The notes under the pieces were generated by a model. That model was not told the DNA's origin, ran no database searches, and saw only the letters and a program-made list of their open reading frames with translations. Below are positions 9,510 to 21,402 of a stretch of DNA of 64,000 nucleotides, piece by piece. Position 1 is the stretch's first letter; each line of letters starts with the position of its first letter. A program made the position numbers and the translations under genes. Source of the DNA: Avena insularis (Eukaryota; Streptophyta; Magnoliopsida; Poales; Poaceae); contig CM042693.1 in NCBI GenBank assembly GCA_023614405.1, positions 153,218,731-153,282,730 on the forward strand, written 5' to 3'.

Positions 9510-12326
9510 ATGACAAGAATTGTTCATGTTCACCATGTAGACAAGGATGCTTTTTTGAGAGGTAACATAGAACCGGACCCGGACGAGCTTGATTTGGTGT
9601 TTGAGCGTACTCCAACCTATGCCGAGGTCTTGGAGCAATTGATGATTGAATTGAAATGGATGGACCCAAATGATGTTGTTGAGTTGGAGGGAAGACATAA
9701 TGTTGGCTTGGAAATGCATGTCCGTTGGAAGACCATGCGTATCTTCTCCGAGGCCCGTTGGCTTGCATACAAGGAGGTGGTGGCCGAATCACTAGACAAA
9801 GCCCTTGAGCTATTTGTCACCAAGAAAGTTGGTAGTTCATTGTCTTTGGACTTGAACCGCATGGCATCCCCATTGCGTACTATGAGTCCTCCACCCGTAG
9901 ATCAAGAGCTAAGCCGTGAACCTCCCTTGACCCAAACATTGAGCCTGATTTCAAGACACCAAGACGAAGTGTTGGAAGAGGACAATGATGATTGTGGGGG
10001 TGAAGATGATGATGTTGAACTCCACGACAACAATGTTGGAGATTTGGAAAAATATATCACGCAAGATGACATGGATCGTGACCTCCCATATTCTCGAGTC
10101 TATGCATCGGGGACTCGGATGATGATGGTCCCGAAGAAGAAGTTGACGAGGAGGGGTTCACGGCTAGAGAGGCCGAAATCCACGATACCGTATTGGGCCG
10201 GGACCATCGGTTGCCTTTGTTTCGTGATCTTAGTCTCGCGGATGAAGCCACGGTTGATGGTGGCAAGGGCATAGTGCTTGGACCAAGGACAAGTTCTTAC
10301 CGGGATGGCAATGAAGTGAATATTGGCTTTTGCAAAGGATCAAGGTTCAAGACCTTGTTGGAATTTAAGCAATGGATAAAGGACTTCTCGCTGAAGCATC
10401 ATCGTCCTTACACGGTCATGCACTCGGACATCAAGAAGCGTTACACGGGCGAGGAGGAAGGATTTCATTGGATTGTGCGTGCAAGACCATTGAAGGGAGG
10501 TCCCGAATGGCACATTCTAGTTGTGTATCAACTCACATGTGCCGAGGTCCGATGGTGGATGGCAATGATGCGAAGCATGAGCACCAGCAACTCACCTACG
10601 ATTTCCGCGCTTATAGGCTATCCAATGACATCGCGTCATTTCCAATAATGAGCATCAAGATGGTCATGGAGCTTGTGAAAGCCCTCTTTCACTACGAGGT
10701 GAAGTACGGGAAGGCATGGAAGGCTAAGCAAGCCGCATTCAAGATGTTGTATGGTGATTGGGAGGAATCTTATAACCGAATCCCAAGATTGTTGGGAACG
10801 ATGGCCAATGCTAACCCGGGCATGGTTCATGTGGTTGAACCTTATGGAACAAGACAAGGATTGTAAACGGAAAAACCGTGCGAGTTTTTGGCCGTGCATT
10901 TTGGGGTTTCGAGCAATGTGTCCGGGCTTTTGAACATTGTAGGCCGGTCATCTCCGTTGATGGCACCTTTATGACCGGACAATTCAAAGGCACTATCTTG
11001 ATTGCAATAGCCAATGATGCCAACAACCGGTTGATTCCTTTGGCATTTGCTTTGGTGGAGGCAGAAAGCAATGATAATTGGGAGTGGTTCTTCTATCTTT
11101 TGAGAACCAAGATATTAACCCCTCAAAGGGAAATGTGTGTCATATATGACCGTCATCAAGGAATTCTCAATGTGGTGATGATTGATATTCCCAGCCATGC
11201 TCCATTGCACAATTGTTGGTGCATGAGACACTTTTGTGCAAACTTCTATAGGGCATGCAAGAGCAAGGATTTGTCCGATGATCTACAAGATTGTTGCCTC
11301 GCTTTCACGGAACATCGTTTCTCTAACTTGTACAACAAATTACTAGCCAACAAAGAACTCAATGCGAGTGGTCGAGAGTTTCTCAATAGGAACATTGAAC
11401 ATATGGGAAAGTGGGCACAAGCTTTTGATGACGGTGGCCGGAGGTACGGCCAAATGACAAGCAACATGGTAGAGGCATTTAACAAGTTGCTCAAAGGTGT
11501 CCGTGCATTGCCTGTCACGATAATAGTCCGATATACATTCGACATGATGAATGAGTATTTTCTGAAATACTCACATGAAATGGACCGTCATATTGCGGGG
11601 GACAACAAGAACAAGTACAAATACAAGTACCCACCTAAGGTTGACGATTGGATGCAATTTCAGTCAAGGAAAGCGGGTTCCCAAGTTGTCACGGAATATG
11701 ACAATGACGAGCTAATTTACCAAGTTACGGAGCCCGGAGTTACAACAGCTGATGGTGTCCAACACGGAGGCCGAGCTTTCAAGGTCTCGCTTAAGACCTA
11801 TGAGTGCACATGCGGAAGGCCATCATTGCTTCATATTGCATGCTCGCACTTGCTCGTGGCGTCTCGTATACGACATTTGGATTACAATAATCCGCTCACG
11901 GTGAGAGAGGCTGAGTTATCTATTGAGACTACTAAGAAGACATGGGCTCCTAGATTTCATCCATACTTGGACCAATCACAATGGCCGGAGTACCATGGAA
12001 TTCAACTATGGCCCGGTCCGAAATGGAAGGTTTTTGGACGTGGAAAACGCAAGACAAAGCGCTTTAGGAGCGACATGGACGGATGGGGACGTGGTGGTGG
12101 TCGGGAAATGGGCAACGACCAATCCCAAGAGCCTCGTGAGAGAGCCCGGTGTGGAACGTGCAATGGTGAAGGGCACAATGCAAGAAAGTGTTCTCAAAGG
12201 AAAAGAGCAAAAGGAAATCAAGAAAGTAGTATCCAACCAAGTAGTAGCCAACCAAGGACTAGTCAACAAGCTCCAAGCCAACCAAGTGGTAGCCAACCAA
12301 GGACTAACCAACCAAGTGGTAGCTAA
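9510..12326 (+). pseudogene. MULE transposase (MURA type), frameshifted
   Basis: Translation likely began at ATG 9510 after a CTTAG acceptor (MTRIVHVHHVD...). In order the protein shows an acidic linker, a Mu-type DNA-binding domain (about 10330-10540, with WIKDFSLKHH and FHWIVRAR), and the MULE catalytic domain with the first Asp in VISVDGTFM (about 10950) and the second in VIYDRHQGI (about 11145). The conserved Glu is probably in SNMVEAFNKLL (about 11470). A SWIM zinc finger (CTCGRPSLLHIACSHLL, about 11810) and a CCHC knuckle (CGTCNGEGHNARKC, about 12155) follow. Reading it through needs frame changes near 10110, 10535 and 10865, so it is not functional here. The frame meets a stop at 12326, but the same reading continues for about 50 codons (QQAPRQQRRR...) to a GT donor near 12490. 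Mutator transposases cut the element's inverted ends in the nucleus. Confidence 0.9.
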
Positions 12327-12400
12327 CCAAGGACTAGCCAACAAGTCCCAAGCCACAATGTTCTTAGACAACAAGCTCCTAGACAACAAAGACGTCGACA
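12220..12400 (+). repeat. Gln/Ser/Pro-coding minisatellite in the transposase tail
   Basis: Units built on CAACCAAGTGGTAGCCAACC and AAGGACTAGCCAACAAG alternate several times, encoding SQPRTSQQ and SGSQPRTNQ type repeats. A TAA within one unit (12324-12326) ends the main frame. Confidence 0.65.
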
Positions 12401-12602
12401 ACTTGGGCTAAGAAGAGGAAGAGGGCGTGGCAGTTTTAATCCCGCTAGTATGATAGGTTACTTAGCAGGACCAAATCCGTATGCTCGTAGGTATGTTCAC
12501 ATTTATGCATATTTTACTATCTTTCATGCTTATTGGGTTCAATGCACTATTGTTCACATTCATGCATCCTTTACTAACTTATACCTTTTATTCTTATAAT
12601 AG

Positions 12603-13463
12603 GTATGGCAAATCAACCCAACAAGGGAAATGATGGGGAAGGTGTGAACTAATCGAAGGTCTGGGCGGACGCTATGGAGGTGGTGGAGAAGAGGAAGGAA
12701 GCCGAGGAAGAGAGGAAGAGGAAGGAAGCTGAGGAAGAGAGGAAGATGAAGGAAGCTGGGGAAGAGAAGAAGAGGAAGGCATTCGAAGAGGTAGTTCAAC
12801 TTGATCGTGACTTGGCAAAAAAGAAGGACGAAGAGGACGAGGTGAAGAAGAAAAAGGAAGAGGAAAAAGGAGAAGGAAGAGGAAGAGGCAAAAGGAGAAG
12901 GAAGAGGAAGAGAAGAAGAGGAGGGCCAATGCTAGGCCACCTTGCGCCGACCAAGAGGAAAGGGATGGAAGGCGTTTCGTACTTCTGAGGCCCATGGAAA
13001 GGAGGTTCATATTTGTTGGTGTGGAACCGATTGCATTGTTAAGCAGTCCCAAGACTACCATTCTGATAGTTAGGGAAAGAAGTTCTTCATGTGTGCCAAA
13101 TAAAATCACTCTCCCGTGCATAGCCGCAACCCATACGACACTCCACCGGTATGCACAAAGCTTTTTAGTTCTTCATGTGTCCCAACTATTCCATATAATA
13201 GTACTAACATGCACTATTTTCTTGTAGTCTCCACCTCCGGTATGAAGGTACTACACTTGGATAGATCTCGGGCAACCTGAATCCAACAAGACTATCCAAG
13301 AGATCGATCGTGCCATAATAAGAAGGCGCTACCACGGAGGGCTGTGTAATGAGGAGATGGCGAAGAAGCACAAGCAACTTGATGACGAGCTCCACAAGAA
13401 AGAGGAGGAAGAGAAGTGCCTCACTAAGGAGGCTCGTGATATGGAGAGGGAAAGGCCGTACTG
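12603..13463 (+). pseudogene. Second MULE ORF: coiled coil plus GRF-type zinc finger
   Basis: After a short intron, an ATG at about 12603 opens a region coding for charged heptad-like repeats (KRKEAEEERK type, 12670-12900). Near 13000-13095 another frame gives a GRF-type zinc finger pattern: ICWCGTDCIVKQS, an in-frame stop, then GKKFFMC. After a likely intron (acceptor TTGTAG near 13228) the reading YYTWIDLGQPE and a Glu/Lys-rich helix (to 13463) follow, as in the GRF-type proteins common in grass transposons. GRF fingers bind single-stranded nucleic acid in other proteins; the role in transposons is unknown. At least one stop and frame changes break it. Confidence 0.65.
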
Positions 13464-13496
13464 AACAGCGTGGCGTTCCATGATGGAAGAGGAATT

Positions 13497-13733
13497 TTGC
13501 GAGACATAACAGATTTGGCTATCACAATACATCATCCATTACAAACCATACATAAGGTCTTACACAAATAAACATCTCATGATCCAGTTCTTAATACAAC
13601 TCAAGCAACGGAATAACATAATAATGAAGGTAGCATAGGAGAAGCTCCGTCTTCGGGGTCACAGGCAATGCTGACGATGGGAGATGATCCCAGTTGTTGT
13701 AACCTTCCTATGGTCCATCATCCTGGTACTCCT
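13497..13733 (-). repeat. E1 left LTR, first part (outer end truncated)
   Basis: From GCGAGACATAACAGATTTGG onward the sequence matches the right LTR from about 27512. The first 66 bp of the LTR (27446-27511 in the right copy, starting TGTCTACACCC) are missing, and MULE sequence takes their place. The part ends at the CTCCT target site of the nested solo LTR. Confidence 0.85.
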
Positions 13734-16700
13734 TGTAACACCCTCAGAATCGACCATATGCAAGTTTTAGCGAATCCCGCCAAACCCGCATAGAAACGAT
13801 TCAAATGTGCCCACCAGGCACTTTCGTGCGGGTGGAAAACGAAGTAATAACATTACACAACAGTCCTCGATGGGACCCACAGAACAGATATATATACAAC
13901 ACGACTCCATGAGTCAAGAATACAGATATACGGTACAAAGATCCAAATCACCTTGAAAACAATAGAACGTCCAGCTACGGACAAGATGCAAATGGGGCTA
14001 AGAGCCCTGAAGAATAACCAATGGCGTCCATAACCCTGCCAGCAAGCCGGAAGGGTAACCACCTAACGACGTCGATCTCAAAACCTGCTTAAACAAAAGG
14101 GGTGCCGACAAAGGGCAAAGGAAAAAGAGGAGCGTCAGTACTGAGGCCAGTACACGGCGAGGCTAGAATTCGGCGGTCCTCGCCTACATAGGTATGGTGG
14201 ACTGAAGCGGCAGCGACAATATGCTCTAAACAACCTATAGAGACTCGATACAACTGGCGACTATCAGAGAGGGGTAAGAAAGACCTATTCGGAACCAACC
14301 TGATTCTAACACCAAACAATCCCATCCTGGTATTCCCCCTCGAGACCAAACGAGGAAGTCAACCGAGGAACTCACACAGTTGGTAGTTTTATTTATTCGA
14401 TTATCGTTGCAATTACTAGTCAGGTTTAGATAATCATCCTGATAAAATAAGCAGTGGGCACTTTTAGTTGACCATTCCGTTGTAGTTGCAGCACTTACTA
14501 ATCAGATACAATTAGCATGAGATAACCCTAAAACCCAGCAGTTGTTGGTACTTTTACTTAGCCATTCCGTTGTAGTGAAGCTGATTACTAGTCATATCGG
14601 ATACAAGTCAATTTATAACAAATAAACTTTAGTTATAGTTGTCTATGATCAAGCACTGTGCTCCAAGTCGTCCATAACCGCGGACACGGCTTCTCGAAAA
14701 GATTTAACCTGCGGTGCACCAAAGTATCCACAAGCACTTCAACCCTTTTGCGGATCAGTTAACATACACCCATCGGTATGTATGTCAAGGGCCTAAGTCA
14801 TAGCGTTCCCGGACCCAAAGCAAGCACGGGGCCACCCCACTAAGTCTACCCATAGCGAAGTCGGCCGGTCTCCGAGACGGACTCAGGGTTTGCGCCAGTG
14901 GCTGTAAACGACAGCAAATCCCAAAACTGGGACTGTCGATACCGCGAAAACACTCCGCTTCCTAAACAGTACAGTGTGCTATCCATCGCACAATTTAAAT
15001 AAAGCAGTAAAGCATGGCATAAGTACAAGATAGTAAATAAAACCTCAAACTAGTTTGTGGCCCCCAGTACAATACTTTGAAATCAGGTAATGATCAATGG
15101 GGGGCCCATATCTCCCCACCTGTGGTTAGCGCGCTCGATCTCGGAACAGGTGTCAAGAACTCGGGGTCCTACGGGACACAAGTGGGCGGTCGGAAACCAA
15201 ATGTTATCTATCACCCACCGATGCCTCTGCTTACTTACTTCAATTTTAGTTGTTAAACAGTAATTAAGTGAACGAAAATTAAAGCCATGATCATCTCCAA
15301 CATTGTACATGCGACACTTCTCCAAAAGCTGTGGTTCTTGGCGACACGCAACAGCGCTTGAGCAAGCGACTACGACGCGCAAGTCCAACTATCTACCAAA
15401 CAACAGGTAATAGGATGTGTCCAAGGCAAATGAGGCTGCAAGGGATATGACGGGTACGAAAACTAGAGCAACGCAACACAGATAGCAATAGATCAACAGG
15501 AGGGAATAAATACTATAAAAGTAAGATAGGTAGAAAGGGGGAGATGCTCGCCTGAAAACATTGTCGAAGGTTCAACCGAAGATCGGATCGACACTCGCAT
15601 CAACTCATCGGCCTAGTCCGCGAAGAAGCAAAACACTAGAAGAAACACCGGATGCACTATTTATTACTATGGCAAAAGATCGGGCATGATGCATGTATGA
15701 TGTATGACATGGCAAAGGTGCGATGCATTAGATTATATTAAGTGGAACCGGGGGTCTCGACAATTAAATATATGGTTCTATTTGTTTATCTACCCCGCAA
15801 ATTAAATGTTGAATTAACAGGGCGAGATAAGTTACCGGTTCGCTACACAAATTTAAATGAGGCCAATATGAGAATAGATTTGCCCGCATATGGGCCCATA
15901 TTTAATTATGAGGTGAATCGGCATAAGGCCCCCAAACCACATGACAATATGCATGCATGAACATTTAATATGCGACAAGTTGTATTATATTATAAAATAG
16001 GGTTTTCGGGAAGGGGTTCACATTAGGGTTCGGCGAGCTTGGGGTTCCGGGGTTCTGGGTCGGTCTCAGGGTCCGGATCTGGGGTTCGGCCTCGGCGGGA
16101 TCGTTCTCGGATAACGGAGGTAGATCTTGGCGTTCCGGGAGGAGGTCTTGGTTCGGCGTCGGGGCGCATCGGACTCGCCCTGGTCGGTGCCGATCTTGTC
16201 GTCGCGAAGGTCTTGTCGGTCCGCGTACCGGGTCGGTCTTGGCGTCCGGGGCGAAGAACTTGGCGTCCTCGAGGAAGTACTTGGCGTATCCGTGTCGACG
16301 ACCTGGGCGCGCCGGGATCGGTCTTCGGAGTCCAACTCCGGGAAGGAGAACTTGGTGTTCCGAGGGGGAATCTCCGGGTCATTGGCTCCAAATGTTGACG
16401 ATGTTCTTGGTGTGGTGTCGGTGTGTCTTTAGGTACCGCAGATCATGTACATCCTTGGTAGCGACACGATGTCCTTGTGGGGGTTACGGCTCGATGCATC
16501 TTCAACAGATCGATCTCGGGCAGAACACATCAACACATAGGAATATGGAGGCGGTCTTGTGCATCAGCGCTTGCGATCAAACACTGCATCCCCACAGGCG
16601 GTCCACGCAACAGGGAACGGCCCCAGGGGCGAGCACACGGAGGACAGGGTGAGGCGGTTGCTGGCCGAGGCCGACGGCGGCAGAGGCGCCGGCACCGCAG

Positions 16701-17646
16701 AGGCGGGCGGACGGGACAGCGGGCGGCAGGCTTGGGGCGAGCCGACTGCCTTGGGGCTGAGCGGGGAAGGCGAGCGAGGACGGCAAGCGGCAGCCTGGCG
16801 GCGACCGGTCGCGGAGGCGAAGGAGCGGCCAGCAGTCCCGGTGGCCGGGCGGCCGGGAAAGGGCGAAATGGAGCTTGAGGGAGAGGCCGAGGCGAAAGCG
16901 AGAGTAGGACGCCTTGGCGGGCGGGGAGGCGCAGGGGGCAGAGGCAGCGACGAGGAGGACGGGCTCGCGGCCGACGTGAGGTGGAGAGGAGGCAGGGCCG
17001 CATGAGGAAAGGAGGGCGGGAGGTGGAGGCGAGGGTGGGGGGTGAGGGAGAGCTGAGGCCAGGGAGTGGGGACGGGTGCGCCGGTGGGGCCGAGCCGTCG
17101 GTGAGGAAGAGAGAGAGAGGGGGTAGGAGGGACTGGGGTGAGAGAGGGAGAGAGGAGTGGGGGGGCTGGCATGTGGGAGGTGAGGTGGCAGCAGATGATT
17201 GGTGGGGTTTGGGCCAGGGGTGAGGTGGCGGGAGCGGATTGGGTGGGGTGAGGTGGAGGGGGTCTGGTTAGATTAGGACATGGTAAGAAAAGATTTGGGG
17301 TGGGGTCTAAGGTGGACCGATTTTATTCCGGGGGGGTGGTCGTTGGATCGTCGAATGCACGGCCCCTACCCCACTAAAAATAATTAAATATTTTATATAT
17401 TTCAAACAGGGCTTTTGCAAACCGATAGCAGACAAAACAATCCGGAGACCCGGGTTTTGCGTTTGAACAAAGACGGGGCGTTTAGAAAACAAATTAGGTT
17501 TTTCCGAAAATAATTTTATGCAAGCAAATGCAAGATGATGACGATGCTCAAATGCAATGTGGCATGATGACATGAGCATGCGGTCATGATGATGCAATGC
17601 ACAAAATCAACGCGATTTTCTAGTAGTGGTTTTGCGGGATGCCACA
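13734..17646 (-). mobile_element. Solo LTR, 3.9 kb, nested in E1's left LTR
   Basis: Begins TGTAACACCCTC and ends GGGATGCCACA. It is flanked by perfect CTCCT duplications (13729-13733 and 17647-17651). The homologous place in E1's right LTR (about 27745-27752) is uninterrupted, which confirms the insertion. The region 16030-17230 is extremely GC-rich and gives long accidental open frames on both strands. It carries the self-complementary module at 14678-14715. It has no internal domain, primer site or PPT, so it is a solo LTR. The minus orientation is inferred from the module direction shared with E1 and E2. Confidence 0.9.
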
Positions 17647-17651
17647 CTCCT

Positions 17652-20600
17652 CTTCATAGTCTGGCCACGGGAATAGCCAGGGACAAAGCCATGAGTACTC
17701 TTTAAGTACTCGCAAACTAATACTAACAAGTTAAGGGGGTTTTTGTAGTAGGACACTATGCTCTAGGGTTGTTTTGCAAAAAGCCAGATTTACCTCTACT
17801 AAGTTCAGAAGCAAAGAAAGCTAGTTGAAATTTTATAACACCTAAGTGGGAACTTGAATTTCATATTACCACTCTGTTGTGGTCAAGTCAAAGTCTCAAT
17901 TCATTTCACAAGTCATTTTTAAAATATCTGACGGGGGAACGGTATGGCCACTCCAACTATCCATAACCACGGACGCGGCTATTCGAATAGTTTGACACTC
18001 TGCAGAGATTGTACACATTCACCACAACATTTGATACATCCGTTAGGACAAATCCTGAATTCACCATACTCAGTATGCGGATAATCAATCCTAACCTTTC
18101 AATTACACGCCCTAGTATAGGCACCTCTCCTGTGAGTTTGGTCTCCCAACCATGACCAACTGTCATCTTGGGTACTGCACAGGTGGACAATCTTCACAAG
18201 GTAGCCTCAGCTCAGACCTTGGCCGTGAGGGAATCCATACTAAGGTATATAAATTTCCAGTCAAGCCCTAACCAATTTTCGGGTATTGTGGTTGCACGGT
18301 AAAATTGGAATGGTATCGCATCTAGACAACCATCAGTTTTATAAAGGGCTAAGGCTCATGCCTCAACATTTTCATCATCAAAATCATCTGGTGTTTGGAA
18401 ACACATGTCAAAACATTTCAGTAGAATGACTCGTCATTCCAAGGTTTTCATAACCATTTTCACCAAGTATTCCCATCTAACGTTGATCAAGTTTTATGCT
18501 TAGCACTAGCATCTACAAGTGGGGTTAAGTACTAATGAGGGGTGGTAAACAAGTGGGGATTAATGTAGTTCAATCTCATGCCTTAGGATGACATCAATAT
18601 TATCTAGCTTCGGCCAAATTTAATGCTCTTTATGCAACCTTCAATTATCTTCCTAGAATCTACAAGTCACTTAAGTAAATTCTAAGAGAAAGCTTTGATA
18701 AAGAAATAAAGTATACAACTTTTAAGTAAAACTAGGATTGGGTATCATCAAATGTGTCTAACCAAGCATGCTTAATGCATTGCATAGGTTATCTAACTTT
18801 CATAGTTGCAAGTGTTAGCTTGCCTTGTGCAGAGCAGTGGTTGAAGTTCTCCTCGGCTTCCTCCTCGTAGTATCCTCCTTCCTCCTCGAATCCTTGGTCA
18901 GTACTAGCGTCTGTAAATAAATACGAGGTACACAATCACCAAATAATACTTAACTATTTTCAATCATCACACAAAGATGTACTATAGATGATCTAGCATC
19001 ATCACCTATATTTACAAGCTTAAAGCATTTGTCTTATTTATTTTAATTTGAGAAAAGTAATTTCTACTCATTGAAAAACTACTTAAGATTTAATATTCTC
19101 CAACTCAAACATGGGATCATGTTGACACATGTCATCACCACATATTTCAGTACATGGGAATGTGATTTAAAGTGGTGTCACAATTTAATAAGGTTTAACC
19201 TTTTTATTTTAAATAAAAAAAGTGACTAGAAATGCCTATGTGGCATTCTTTTATTACTTGAACATTATTTCTGTAAGTAAACCCTTATGTTTTTATATAT
19301 TCTGAAAGGTATGATCAAATGTGATTTTTGAGAGTTGGAATCAACTCAAAAGCTATTATGGTTGAATTTTGAAAAATGTTTGAATGTAGAAAAGCTTCTG
19401 ACTTGTTATTTTTACCAAGGTTGATCTACATATCCAAATGACTTGAATCCAATGGGCTTGTATTGATCATTTCAGTACCTTTCTAACAAAATTAGTTTCA
19501 TGCATTTTGGTTCACTAAATCGATCTGAGTTGATTTTTGAATATAGGTACAAAACTGAGTTTGAATTAAAATAGAAAAATGTAAATTGAAACGATTGGGT
19601 CCCGCGGGAGAGGCTAATGGGCCAGCCCAGTGTCACTCCACAGCGCGGGGCTCAGCTGATAGGGGGTTCCACCAGTCACTGGCTCATAACACACGTAGCG
19701 GTACGGGGTTGTGTGGTTCGTTGGATTAGAAGGGAGATCGACGACTAGGGATCATCGTCGACGATGAACATGTCACCGGCGAGCTCGAACCCTAGCGGCT
19801 CAGTGGGGGTGCATAGGGGGCATACCAGGGCTCCAGTGATGACGGCGAGGCGGGCAAACGAACAAGTGGTCGACGGCGAGCTCAGGGACGGTCAAGGCAG
19901 CTCCGGGGGTGGTCGAAATCAATAGCCCCTTCTTCTCCAGAGGCGGCCTGCTCCGGCGCAATTCCGGTGAGCTGCTACTCCTCGTGCTCCGGATAGAGGG
20001 TGGAATGATCAGTGGGTTGAGGGGAGTGGAATTGTGTGCTTCAAACGGTTGGGGGTGGCCTCCTTTTATAGGCTCGACGGCGAGACCGAGAGGGATGGGC
20101 AGGCGACGGTGGCGACATGGCTACGGGCGGCTAGCGGCATGGCTGAGGTTGGCAGTCGATGGGCGGTCTCCTAGCGATGCTCTAGAGCTTAAATGCACGC
20201 TTAGGGGCGGTGGCAATAGGTCGGGAACGTGCGGTGCTCTACGCGGCAGAGGCGGAGTCTTTGACGGCGAGTGGTGGCTGTGAGGCACGGGGCGGCGAAC
20301 AGGGGTGTCTGGCGTGTTCCTAGGATCATGGTGAAGCGGTGGGCATGGGCTGCGATCGAGGGGTGGCGTGTGCACGCATGCCGGGTGCGGCGCTCCGGGG
20401 CGGGCTCGGCATGTCGCAGTAGCACTGGGCGCGCGGTGTTCCTGGTGGTCCACGACTTGCATTGGCTTGGGGTGGGGACTGTGGGCGGCGGTGAGGTGCT
20501 GGCTACCTCCCAGACAAGGTGGGCACGACTAGTTCTTCCTCTAGCTTGCTGTCCACCTTGGGGTGGCATGGTGAGGCTTGACCTGCTCACCATTGATGGC

Positions 20601-21343
20601 AACACAAGCTTACAGTGGTGCTAGTGGTTAGTTAAAAGAGTTAGATGATCTACTAAGGCTAGTTGCAACTAGAGGGGGAACAAGTTAGGCCAAGTTTACT
20701 GCACACTATAGTGTTTGTAATTTGTTTGATTTGAATCTACAAGATGTTTGATGAAATGGCCGCAAGAAACTTACTTTTGAATTTTGAAAAGATTTTTGGT
20801 GGGTGTGCTAGGCATGTGTTGAGGATTCTGTGGGTTCTTGGGTTTTGAAAATTGAGCTTGTTTGAGTGGTTTTTGAAATAGTGGGATCTTCCCATATGAG
20901 ATAGATTCAATTTTAAACTATCATTTAAACTTAGCATTTGAATGTTTTTGGATGATCACAAAGTGGGCCTTGGTACTTTATTATGAGTACTAACAAGGGG
21001 TGCAAAGATCCACAAATGTTTCTGTTAAGTTTTGAAAACTAGAGATAGCCAAAGTAGGCATGAGAGTTAATTTGGCAAAAATGACCATTCACTTCATTTA
21101 TTTATTTATTTTGAGTTGTTTGTCTTTGGGAAAAGTTTGGGGATTGTTTAGATGATGTTTATTTCACCTAAGAATCATTTTACAAGAAAAGAAACACAGA
21201 ACCATGGCAATTCAAATGAATCCAAATTTTGAATACACACACATATGAATGCTTTCATATTTTTAGTTGGGAAAGTTTTTGTTAACCCTAATTTTGATGA
21301 TTAGAGTTTGATGATCCAAGTTTAATATTTTTGGGATGTTACA
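17652..21343 (-). repeat. E1 left LTR, second part
   Basis: Matches the right LTR 27750-31375 along its length. It ends GGGATGTTACA at 21343 and is followed directly by the polypurine tract. A GC-rich block (about 19600-20620) followed by AT-rich DNA may hold the element promoter on the minus strand, but no TATA box can be assigned. The module of self-complementary motifs is at 17967-18007. Confidence 0.88.
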
Positions 21344-21383
21344 AACCTTCCCCCCTTAAACAAAATCTTGTCCCGAGATTTGA
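21344..21383 (-). promoter_or_regulatory. E1 polypurine tract and adjacent hairpin
   Basis: On the minus strand TTTAAGGGGGGAAGGTT abuts the 3' LTR (TGTAACATCCC). This is the plus-strand primer site for reverse transcription. Next to it (21364-21380) AATCT and AGATT form the arms of a small hairpin, which has a counterpart beside the PPT of E2 (35026-35040). Confidence 0.75.
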
Positions 21384-21402
21384 AAAAGGACGAAAATATT
21401 AC

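Larger units (their letters stand above)
9003..13496 (+). mobile_element. Mutator-like element (MULE), right end deleted
   Basis: The element holds a leader rich in GGCGCC motifs (9024-9155), a decayed transposase ORF (9510-12326) and a second ORF with a GRF-type zinc finger (12603-13463). The left edge is approximate because no clear terminal inverted repeat could be paired. The right edge is a junction: coiled-coil coding sequence of the second ORF runs straight into truncated LTR sequence at about 13496. The right terminus is therefore missing and target duplications cannot be checked. Confidence 0.75.

Noticed and set aside
12220..12400. CRISPR-like regular repeats
   Set aside because: The repeats are contiguous and coding (Gln/Ser/Pro) within the MULE transposase of a plant genome; there are no unique spacers.
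16023..17223. Multiple overlapping open frames of 70-200 codons in a GC-rich block
   Set aside because: They are on both strands in all frames within a solo LTR. This is expected of GC-rich non-coding DNA; no domain is seen.
19909..20624. Open frames in the E1 LTR, repeated near 29814-30549
   Set aside because: They lie in the GC-rich part of both LTR copies, with frames not kept between the copies. They are LTR sequence, not genes.
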